In this document: positions 1 through 5,381 of the stretch, piece by piece
How positions within the stretch are numbered: the first letter of the stretch is position 1
Layout: each line of letters begins with the position of its first letter
Origin: Clostridiaceae bacterium
GTDB taxonomy: Bacteria > Bacillota > Clostridia > Saccharofermentanales > UBA5734
NCBI GenBank assembly: GCA_012511525.1
Contig: JAAZFW010000328.1
Coordinates: forward strand, 1 to 5,902
Reading direction: 5' to 3'
Length of the DNA stretch: 5,902 bases
The notes under the pieces: generated by a model
Databases searched by the model: none
What the model saw: only the letters and a program-made list of their open reading frames with translations
What the model was told of the DNA's origin: nothing
Translations under genes and position numbers: made by a program

Positions 1-502
1 CGACAAAGGTTCCCGGCGGGATGCCGCGCCGCCGGCCGCCGCCGCTCTGGACGTAGTAGACCTTACCGATCGCCCCGGAGGCGATGATCTCGTCGACCTT
101 CTGGCGCATGAAGCTGTAGCGCGGCTGGAAACCGATCGTCAGGATCTTGCCTGCTTTGCGCGATGCCCGCACCATCTCGACGGCTTCCTGCAGCGTGAAG
201 GACATCGGCTTCTCGCACTGGACATGAAGACCTGCCTCCAGGGCCAGGATCGCGCATTCGGCGTGGGTCTTGTTGTAGGTGCAGACACTGACCCCGTCCA
301 TGGCGACATTTTTGATCAGGTCCGCGGCAGAGGTAAACGCCTTGGCCTTGGTGAGGCCGAATTCGTCCAGGAACGCGCGCGCCTTGCCGGGGACAATATC
401 GGCGCCGCCGACGATGTCGACATCCTCAAATTGCCGGTACGCCCGCATATGGGCGTGAGCGATGCCGCCCGTACCGATGATGCCGATACGAAGCTTAGCC
501 AT
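1..502 (-). CDS. Gfo/Idh/MocA family NAD(P)-dependent oxidoreductase, N-terminal part (runs off left edge)
   Basis: This leftward gene starts at the ATG complementary to 500-502 and is open through 167 codons to the window edge, so its C-terminus is missing. The product begins MAKLRIGIIGTGGIAHAHM, a Rossmann dinucleotide-binding loop (G10-T-G-G13-I-A15). It then has the family pattern around T75-H80 (CTYNKTH) and the catalytic-lysine motif C-E97-K98-P99, followed by GFQPRYS near residues 124-130, where the alpha/beta substrate domain starts. Family members oxidise or reduce sugar, inositol or glycoside hydroxyls in the cytosol with NAD(P); full length is usually 330-400 residues. The exact substrate cannot be read from this part. 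The start is supported by AGGTGATC (plus-strand 506-513), within a GGAAGGTGATC stretch close to the full anti-Shine-Dalgarno complement. It is divergent from the rightward cluster and shares its control region, which suggests a related sugar pathway. Family call is firm; substrate unknown. Confidence 0.93.
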   Translation of the reverse strand, partial: MAKLRIGIIGTGGIAHAHMRAYRQFEDVDIVGGADIVPGKARAFLDEFGLTKAKAFTSAADLIKNVAMDGVSVCTYNKTHAECAILALEAGLHVQCEKPMSFTLQEAVEMVRASRKAGKILTIGFQPRYSFMRQKVDEIIASGAIGKVYYVQSGGGRRRGIPPGTFV

Positions 503-555
503 CCAGATCACCTTCCTTTTTGCCTGAAATCGTGCTGCCCAGGGGGCTTGTCTTC

Positions 556-584
556 ATTATTGGCCAGACAGCCGGGAATGTCCA
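556..584 (-). promoter_or_regulatory. Predicted sigma-70-type promoter for the leftward oxidoreductase gene
   Basis: Read on the minus strand, TGGACA (plus 579-584) is followed after exactly 17 bases by AATAAT (plus 556-561). Each hexamer matches the housekeeping consensus at 5 of 6 positions and the spacing is optimal. Transcription would begin near 549, giving a 5' leader of about 46 bases before the ATG at 502. This is a motif-based prediction only. Confidence 0.6.
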
Positions 585-602
585 GACCAAGAGGTCAGGT
601 CT
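564..602. repeat. Cluster of short repeats in the divergent promoter region
   Basis: CCAGAC occurs at 564-569 and again at 582-587, 18 bp apart start to start. The second copy runs into GACC-AAGA-GGTC (585-596), a small inverted repeat, and AGACC (584-588) can also pair with GGTCT (598-602). The second copy overlaps the leftward -35 hexamer. These could be half-sites for a regulator, but such short repeats can arise by chance. Confidence 0.25.
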
Positions 603-617
603 TCCCAGGTTTGGGAA
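602..617. promoter_or_regulatory. Perfect inverted repeat TTCCCA-GGTT-TGGGAA, candidate operator
   Basis: Both six-base arms match exactly around a four-base centre. The site overlaps the putative rightward -35 element and lies 18 bp beyond the leftward -35. A dimeric regulator bound here could block rightward initiation and influence the divergent gene. No T-tract follows and the site sits between divergent genes, so a terminator is unlikely. I do not recognise the repeat as the site of a named regulator, and no regulator gene lies in the window. Confidence 0.4.
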
Positions 618-629
618 CTGTGTTAAGAT
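602..629 (+). promoter_or_regulatory. Possible rightward promoter (extended -10) for the five-gene cluster
   Basis: TTCCCA (602-607, 4/6 match to the -35 consensus) is followed after 16 bases by TAAGAT (624-629, 4/6 match to the -10 consensus). The -10 is preceded by TGT (621-623), giving the extended -10 form TGnTAAGAT. Transcription would begin near 636, leaving a leader of about 34 bases before the ATG at 670. The hexamers are weak, which would fit an activated or regulated promoter. The -35 element coincides with the left arm of the inverted repeat at 602-617. Confidence 0.35.
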
Positions 630-669
630 GAGGTTGTACTACCGCCGCTAGGCGTACGAGGAGAACCAT

Positions 670-2055
670 ATGGCTGTGAAGATCCAATACGATTCAGACA
701 GCAAACTGACCCTGACCGGCCTTGTCTGCGACTGCGGCGGCGAGCACCGCCTGCCGACCCAGGACATCTATGTCGGCACGGGCCTGATCGACCGCGTCCC
801 CACCTTGATCCAGAAACGCGGGTTGGGTCGCCAGGCTGTTCTGGTCGCCGATGACAACACCTGGCCGCTGGTCGGCGAAAAACTGACCGGGCTGCTGCGC
901 GCGGCCGGTTTTACCGTGCTGCCCTGCGTGCTGCACCGCGACGGCGAGCTGGTGCCCGACGAACGGGCCTGCGGCGAAGTCCTGCTGACGATGCAGCCTG
1001 AGACGGAATTTCTTATCTCGGTCGGCTCCGGCTCGATCACGGACACCACCCGTGTGGTGGCGGTGCGGACCGGAAAACCCTTTGTCTGCGTCGGGACCGC
1101 GCCCTCGATGGACGGCTACACCTCGGTCGTGGCGCCTTTGATCCTGCGCGGGGTCAAGATCCACCGCGCGGCAAACTGCCCGGAGATCATCGTCTGCGAC
1201 CTCGACATCCTGCGCACGGCGCCGATGCCAATGGTTCTCTCGGGGATCGGCGATGTCCTGGGCAAGTACATCGCCTGGGTGGACTGGCAGATCGGCGGCA
1301 TCGTCAACGGCGAGCGCATCTGCACGGTCTGCGGCGAGATCGTGGTCCAGGCGGTCAACAAGCTGCTTGACCATATTGACGACTTGAAAAGCAAAAGTGA
1401 GGCGGGCGTCCGCGTCCTGATCGAAGCGCTGCTTTTGGCCGGTGTGACGATCATGGTGGTCGGCCACACGCGGGCCGTCGCCTCGGTCGAACACAACATC
1501 GTCCACTACTGGGACATGATGAAGCTCTTAAAGGGCGAACGGCAGCCGCCGCACGGCACGGCCGTCGGCTTGTCCACCTTGCTGGTCTGGCCGCTCTACC
1601 TGCGCTTTGCCAGGGAAGACCTGTCTCGCCTCGACCTGGCCGATATCCGCCGCCGGCGTCTTGGCCGCGAAGCGCGGACGGCCTGGCTGCTGGAAGCCTA
1701 CCGCGAGGAGGCCGCGACCGAAATCATGCGCGAAAATCCGGACGATTTCCTCGACTGGCCGGAACAGGAAAAGCGCATTCGCCAGGCCCTGGCGCGTTTT
1801 TCAGACCTGCAGGCCGTGATCGACGATCTGCCGCCCTTCACGCGCATCCGCCAGGCCTGGCAGGATCTGGGTGGCCCGGAAGACGCCGCCCAGCTGGGTA
1901 TCGACCAGGCCATGCTGAACCGCTCCATGCACGCCGGCAAGGACTACCGCACCCGCTACAGCCTGGTTAAGCTGCTGGACGAATGCGGTCTGCTATCTGA
2001 CTACCTGGCCGAATACCCGCTGCTGGACGTCACGCATCGTGACACCCGCTCCTGA
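670..2055 (+). CDS. sn-glycerol-1-phosphate dehydrogenase-like protein (iron-containing alcohol dehydrogenase fold, AraM/EgsA-type)
   Basis: The 461-residue product shows the Fe-ADH/glycerol dehydrogenase fold. The NAD-binding loop is S117-V-G-S-G-S-I-T-D125, and the motif typical of G1P dehydrogenases, T143-APSMDGYTS-152, follows. Likely metal ligands are D195 (GIGDVLGK), H275 (SVEHNIVH) and H295 (PPHGTAVG). Characterised relatives interconvert dihydroxyacetone phosphate and sn-glycerol-1-phosphate with NAD(P)H in the cytosol; Bacillus AraM is about 390 residues. Here the C-terminal half is longer, with a charged, probably helical stretch at about 315-420. The N-terminus carries C20-D-C-G-G-E-H26, which resembles a metal-binding or redox Cys/His patch but may only be a subfamily feature. 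The start is supported by GAGGAG (658-663), six bases before the ATG. It is first in the rightward cluster, 41 bp before the next gene. Family is clear; whether the substrate is a glycerol phosphate or another polyol/keto-sugar phosphate is open. Confidence 0.88.
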   Translation: MAVKIQYDSDSKLTLTGLVCDCGGEHRLPTQDIYVGTGLIDRVPTLIQKRGLGRQAVLVADDNTWPLVGEKLTGLLRAAGFTVLPCVLHRDGELVPDERACGEVLLTMQPETEFLISVGSGSITDTTRVVAVRTGKPFVCVGTAPSMDGYTSVVAPLILRGVKIHRAANCPEIIVCDLDILRTAPMPMVLSGIGDVLGKYIAWVDWQIGGIVNGERICTVCGEIVVQAVNKLLDHIDDLKSKSEAGVRVLIEALLLAGVTIMVVGHTRAVASVEHNIVHYWDMMKLLKGERQPPHGTAVGLSTLLVWPLYLRFAREDLSRLDLADIRRRRLGREARTAWLLEAYREEAATEIMRENPDDFLDWPEQEKRIRQALARFSDLQAVIDDLPPFTRIRQAWQDLGGPEDAAQLGIDQAMLNRSMHAGKDYRTRYSLVKLLDECGLLSDYLAEYPLLDVTHRDTRS

Positions 2056-2096
2056 ACAGATGCCAAGCGACAAATTTATTTCGGAGGATAACCCCC

Positions 2097-3215
2097 ATGG
2101 CGATCTCACCTATCCGGCCCAAGTGGAAAGGCACCCTGACCGATCGTGAACGCTTCAACCGCCAGATGCATTACCAGGACGTCGACCGCTGCTTCAACAT
2201 GGAGTTCGGCTACTGGGAAGAGAATTTCCAGCTCTGGAAGCTGTTTCGTGACCACAACATCCGCAACAACCGCGAGGCGGATATCTTCTTCAACTTTGAC
2301 CGCATCGAGGTGATCGGCGGACGCACCTGGATGTTGCCGCCCTTCGAGACGCACGAGATCAGCCGGGACAGCAAGCACAAGATAATCATCAACGGCGATG
2401 GATTGCTGGCTGAGGTCCCGCTCGACAGCCATGACACGATCCCGCACTTCCTGCGCTCCTCGATCGAGACGCCGGACGACTGGCATAAAGTCAAGCGGGA
2501 ACGCTTCCAGATCGACGAAACGCGCACACTGGACATCGACGCCCTCAAGCGCGCTCATCCTGACGACCGCGACTACCCGCTCGGTGTCAACACCGGCTCC
2601 ATGATCGGCAAGATCCGCGACATGCTGACCTTCGAAGGTTTGGCCTACGCCTGCTACGACTATCCGGAGATGGTCGAGGACATGGTCGAAACGGCCTGCC
2701 GCCTGGTCGAACACAGCCTGGACCAGCTGCTGCCCCATTTCCAGTTCGATTTTGCGGCCGGCTGGGAGGACATCTGCTTCAACAAGGGTCCAATCGTCCG
2801 GCTCGATTTTTTCGAGTCCGTGGTCGTGCCGCGCTACAAGCGCATCAATCAGAAGCTCAAGGCCCATGGCATCGACATCTGGTATACCGACTGCGACGGC
2901 GATGTCCGTCCCCTGCTGCCGGGCTTTCTGGCCAGCGGGATCAACTGCCTGTTTCCGTACGAGGTCAACAGCTGCACGCATCCGGCTGACTTGTTCGAGA
3001 CCTATGGCCATGAGCTGCGCATCATGGGCGGCTTCGACAAGATGCAGCTTGGCGCCGGACGCGAGGCGATCGACCGCTACATGGAGACCTTGGTGCCGCT
3101 GGTCGCGCGCGGCGGCTATATCCCGTTCTGCGACCACCGCTGCCCGCCCAATGTCAGCGATCAGGATTACCTGTACTACCTGGATCTGAAAGAGAAGACG
3201 TTTGGGTGTAAGTAG
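2097..3215 (+). CDS. Uroporphyrinogen decarboxylase (URO-D) superfamily protein 1, probably not HemE
   Basis: This 372-residue cytosolic TIM-barrel protein has the layout of the clustered URO-D-like proteins of anaerobes. Visible blocks are a charged start (TDRERFNRQMHYQDVDR, 15-31), W223-EDICFNKGP, F239-E240 followed by VVVPRYK (242-248), T264-DCDGDVRPLLP, L285-FPYEVNSC, M310-GGFDK and C345-DHRCPPNVS. The MRQAGRY signature of heme-pathway uroporphyrinogen decarboxylase is not seen, so a heme role is unlikely. Aligned by eye with the second URO-D protein of this cluster, the MtaA-type His-x-Cys zinc pair is replaced by D265-x-D267, while the distal cysteine is kept as C349. Metal binding and chemistry may therefore differ. 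The start follows GGAGG (2083-2087) at nine bases. It lies 41 bp after the dehydrogenase and 37 bp before the isomerase. Superfamily call is strong; methyltransferase, lyase or other activity is unresolved. Confidence 0.85.
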   Translation: MAISPIRPKWKGTLTDRERFNRQMHYQDVDRCFNMEFGYWEENFQLWKLFRDHNIRNNREADIFFNFDRIEVIGGRTWMLPPFETHEISRDSKHKIIINGDGLLAEVPLDSHDTIPHFLRSSIETPDDWHKVKRERFQIDETRTLDIDALKRAHPDDRDYPLGVNTGSMIGKIRDMLTFEGLAYACYDYPEMVEDMVETACRLVEHSLDQLLPHFQFDFAAGWEDICFNKGPIVRLDFFESVVVPRYKRINQKLKAHGIDIWYTDCDGDVRPLLPGFLASGINCLFPYEVNSCTHPADLFETYGHELRIMGGFDKMQLGAGREAIDRYMETLVPLVARGGYIPFCDHRCPPNVSDQDYLYYLDLKEKTFGCK

Positions 3216-3236
3216 ACGCTCTGCCCGCGCGTACCC

Positions 3237-3246
3237 GGAGGGAGGA
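3237..3246 (+). promoter_or_regulatory. Double Shine-Dalgarno sequence that fixes the isomerase start
   Basis: GGAGGGAGGA lies six bases before the ATG at 3253. It selects this ATG over the in-frame TTG at 3202, which would overlap the previous gene and lacks a comparable site. Confidence 0.8.
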
Positions 3247-3252
3247 CTCCCC

Positions 3253-4086
3253 ATGCTGTTTGGCGGACCGGTCCTAAAAGCGTGCCGCAACCCGGAGGAA
3301 TGGCGCGACGAGGTCATGAAACTGGGTTATTCAGCGGTCTTTTTCCCGTTGAAACATACGGATCCTCCGGATCTGATCGACGCCTATGTCCGGTTAATCC
3401 GCGAACACCCGCTGCACATCGCGGAGGTCGGCGCCTGGAGCAACCCGCTCAGCCGGGACGCGCGCACCGCCCGCCAGGCCTTCGATTTTTGTTGTGGTCA
3501 GCTCGATCTGGCGGACCGGGTCGGCGCCGCCTGCTGCGTCAACATCGCCGGATCCTGTTCCGACATCTGGGACGGCCCGCACCCGGACAACTTCAAAGCG
3601 GAGACGTTCGTCCGCATCGTCGACGTGGTCCGCCGGATCATCGACACGGTTCGCCCGATGCGGACGTTTTATACCCTGGAGCTGATGCCCTGGATGCTGC
3701 CGGACAGCGCCGACACCTACCTCGATCTGATCCGGGCGATCGACCGGCCGTCGTTCGCCGTGCACCTCGATCCGGTCAACATCATATGCAGCCCGCGGGC
3801 CTATGCGGACAACGGGGACGTCATCAAGGAGCTGTTCGCCAAGCTTGGTCCCTACATCAAGAGCTGTCACGCCAAGGACATCCGCCTGGAAAGCCGCCTG
3901 ACCACGCACCTGAGCGAATGCCGGCCCGGGCTCGGCGCGCTCGACTACACCGTATACCTGCGTGAACTGAACAAGCTGCCGACCCCGGCCGCCCTGATGA
4001 TGGAGCACATGAGCCAGCCCGACGAGGTCGATGCTGCCGCAAGCTTCATCCGACAGCAGGCCTTATCGCTCGGAATCCGGATCTAG
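3253..4086 (+). CDS. Sugar phosphate isomerase/epimerase (AP-endonuclease-2-like TIM barrel)
   Basis: The 277-residue product is of usual size for the xylose-isomerase-like TIM-barrel family that includes IolE, IolI and tagatose/psicose 3-epimerases. The four expected metal-site acids and histidine can be placed: E143 (YTLELMPW), D173 (VHLDPVN), H206 (SCHAKDI) and E251 (MMEHMS). G226-LGALDY-231, a common block before the last barrel strand, is also present. Such enzymes use a divalent metal to isomerise or epimerise free or phosphorylated keto sugars, or to dehydrate keto-inositols, in the cytosol. Next to a Gfo/Idh/MocA dehydrogenase, a paired role on an oxidised (keto) sugar intermediate is plausible; proteins of these two families often cluster. 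The gene sits 37 bp after URO-D protein 1 and 63 bp before URO-D protein 2. Family is clear; substrate cannot be assigned. Confidence 0.88.
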   Translation: MLFGGPVLKACRNPEEWRDEVMKLGYSAVFFPLKHTDPPDLIDAYVRLIREHPLHIAEVGAWSNPLSRDARTARQAFDFCCGQLDLADRVGAACCVNIAGSCSDIWDGPHPDNFKAETFVRIVDVVRRIIDTVRPMRTFYTLELMPWMLPDSADTYLDLIRAIDRPSFAVHLDPVNIICSPRAYADNGDVIKELFAKLGPYIKSCHAKDIRLESRLTTHLSECRPGLGALDYTVYLRELNKLPTPAALMMEHMSQPDEVDAAASFIRQQALSLGIRI

Positions 4087-4135
4087 AGCGACTTCTTGCC
4101 AGAACAGCACGATCATCACAGACACCGCAAGCAAC

Positions 4136-4140
4136 GAGGT
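4136..4140 (+). promoter_or_regulatory. Ribosome binding site supporting the ATG at 4150 for URO-D gene 2
   Basis: GAGGT lies nine bases before the ATG at 4150. Translation from here gives MEQMTPRERMLTAMRNG, a normal URO-D family start. The alternative in-frame TTG at 4096 would add an unlikely His/Arg-rich leader with no ribosome binding site. Confidence 0.6.
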
Positions 4141-4149
4141 AAGCTGCCC

Positions 4150-5342
4150 ATGGAACAGATGACGCCGCGCGAACGCATGCTGACCGCGATGCGAAACGGC
4201 ACGCCGGATCGTGTTCCGGTCGCGCCCGACGTGTCCAACATGATCCCCTCCCGCTTGACCGGCAAGCCGTTCTGGTCGATCTATGCCGAAGATGACCCGC
4301 CTCTGGGTGACGCCTACATTGAGGCCTGCCGGACTTTTGACCTGGATGGCTGGTACACGTATGGTCGGCTCGATTATACGTTCCCGGTCGCGTTGAACTG
4401 GCGCTATGAATTCCTTGAAAAGAGCCCGGAAAAATGGGTGCGCCGCACCGTCGTGGAGACGCCGGCCGGAGATCTTTCCGAGGTGACATGGTTTCCTGTC
4501 GACAACCCGCCGACAACGACCGAGAAGATGATCAAAAACGTCGCGCAAGACATCGATAAGTACAAATATCTGCTCCAGGTGCCGGTCACATACGACGCCG
4601 ACCGCTTCAGGCAGCAAAAAAAGCGCTGGGCGAGCGGGGTGTCATGTGCGCACCCGTCTATCCGCCGGGTCTTCATGTCTGGAGCGGCGCCTTCAACGGG
4701 AGCCTGGAAGCGGCCACCTATGCCATCTACGATGAACCGGAGCTGTTCGAAGAGCTGCGTCAGCTTCAGGAGAAACAGGCGCTGAAGATGCTGGAGATGG
4801 TTCTGGATGCCGGGACCGACGGCGTCCTGACCGGGGGCAGCGGGTCGATCACGCTGCAGTCGCCGGAGATCTGGCGACGCTATTCGTTTCCGACCATCCA
4901 GAAAATCACCCGGATGTGCCGTGAAGCCGGCGTGATCTCAGGTGTCCATTGCTGCGGCCTCTCGCGCTACCTGGTCAAGAGCTGCGCCGAAGAAAGCGAC
5001 CTCTGTTATGTCAACCCGCTCGAAGAGCCGCCTATGGGGGACTGTTCCCTCGCGGAGATCGCCCGGTCCTTTGGCGATCAGCTTTGCCTGATGGGCAACC
5101 TGCATACCGTCGATGTCATGCTGAACGGGACACCGGAACGGGTGCGGCTGGAATCCCTGAAGGCGATCCGGGCCGCGGGACAGCGGGGTGGCTTTATTCT
5201 CTCAACCGCGGACCAGTGCGGGCGGGACACACCCGACGAGAACATCCGCGAAATGGTGCGCACGGTGAAAACGTTCGGGGCCTACCCGCTGGACATCGAC
5301 CGGATCGACACGGAGATCGACGCGTTGGAACGATGCGTATGA
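4150..5342 (+). CDS. URO-D superfamily protein 2 (MtaA-like), coding frame interrupted by a -1 shift
   Basis: The zero frame runs from 4150 to the stop at 4783-4785 (211 residues). Only its first 156-158 residues look like the family; the rest is an Arg/Ser/Pro-rich tail. The family-like sequence continues in the -1 frame to the TGA at 5340-5342. Joining the frames at 4617-4623 gives a 397-residue protein of ordinary length. Domain landmarks in the joined product are TPRERM (5-10), P19-DRVPVAPD, V165-MCAPVYPPG, G264-GVHCCG with H267 and C269, M315-GNLHTVDVML, and S352-TADQCGRDTP with C357. H267-x-C269...C357 matches the His-x-Cys...Cys zinc site of methylcobamide:coenzyme M methyltransferases such as MtaA, which activate a thiol for methyl transfer. 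A corrinoid-linked methyltransferase role is thus plausible but unproven. Neither half should fold as a complete TIM barrel, so the gene is broken, frameshifted in translation, or misread in this sequence. Confidence 0.8.
4617..4623 (+). other. A_AAA_AAG slippery heptamer at the frame break of URO-D gene 2
   Basis: Seven A residues (4616-4622) followed by G are read in the zero frame as CAA AAA AAG, so the heptamer A_AAA_AAG is in the phase needed for tandem Lys-tRNA slippage by -1. This is the same heptamer as in E. coli dnaX, and -1 is the direction needed to restore the family sequence. After the slip the product continues A-L-G-E-R-G-V-M. Candidate downstream hairpins are weak: CGCT/AGCG (4624-4627 with 4633-4636) begins directly after the site, and ACCCG/CGGGT pairs 4652-4656 with 4666-4670. 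No strong Shine-Dalgarno-like stimulator is seen 10-14 bases upstream. An 8-A run misread as 7 A would give the same picture. Confidence 0.5.
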
Positions 5343-5368
5343 CGAGATAGCCGCATGGCCAGTAAAGC

Positions 5369-5374
5369 AAGGAG
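5369..5374 (+). promoter_or_regulatory. Ribosome binding site of the GH2 glycosidase gene
   Basis: AAGGAG lies seven bases before the ATG at 5382. It fixes the start of a gene that is incomplete in the window. Confidence 0.8.
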
Positions 5375-5381
5375 ATAAGCT

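Noticed and set aside
224..631. Plus-strand open frame of 135 codons across the oxidoreductase start and the divergent promoter region
   Set aside because: It runs antisense to the Gfo/Idh/MocA N-terminus, crosses both predicted promoters, and has no family motif.
694..1506. Minus-strand open frame of 270 codons opposite the G1P dehydrogenase-like gene
   Set aside because: It is Asp/Arg/His/Gln-rich with no recognisable domain and lies entirely opposite a convincing gene.
2802..2816. CTCGA-TTTTT-TCGAG inverted repeat with a T-run
   Set aside because: It resembles a small hairpin but lies inside URO-D gene 1, has a five-base stem only, and is not followed by a T-tract, so a terminator is not supported.
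2106..3317. Long minus-strand open frame of 403 codons opposite URO-D gene 1
   Set aside because: The plus strand here encodes a clear URO-D protein with its own Shine-Dalgarno site. The antisense translation is Val/Ala/Asp-rich without family motifs, a common by-product of high-GC coding sequence.
3282..3965. Plus-strand open frame of 227 codons inside the isomerase gene in another frame
   Set aside because: It is Arg/Pro/Gly-rich, a GC-driven shadow of the isomerase whose metal ligands are all in the other frame.
4087..4149. Possible terminator or small gene in the 63-bp gap before URO-D gene 2
   Set aside because: No stem with a following T-run is visible, and the upstream TTG extension codes for an unlikely His/Arg-rich leader.
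2097..5342. Annotation of the two URO-D proteins as heme-pathway uroporphyrinogen decarboxylase (hemE)
   Set aside because: The N-terminal arginine motif of HemE is absent in both, protein 2 carries an MtaA-type zinc pattern, and no other heme genes are nearby.
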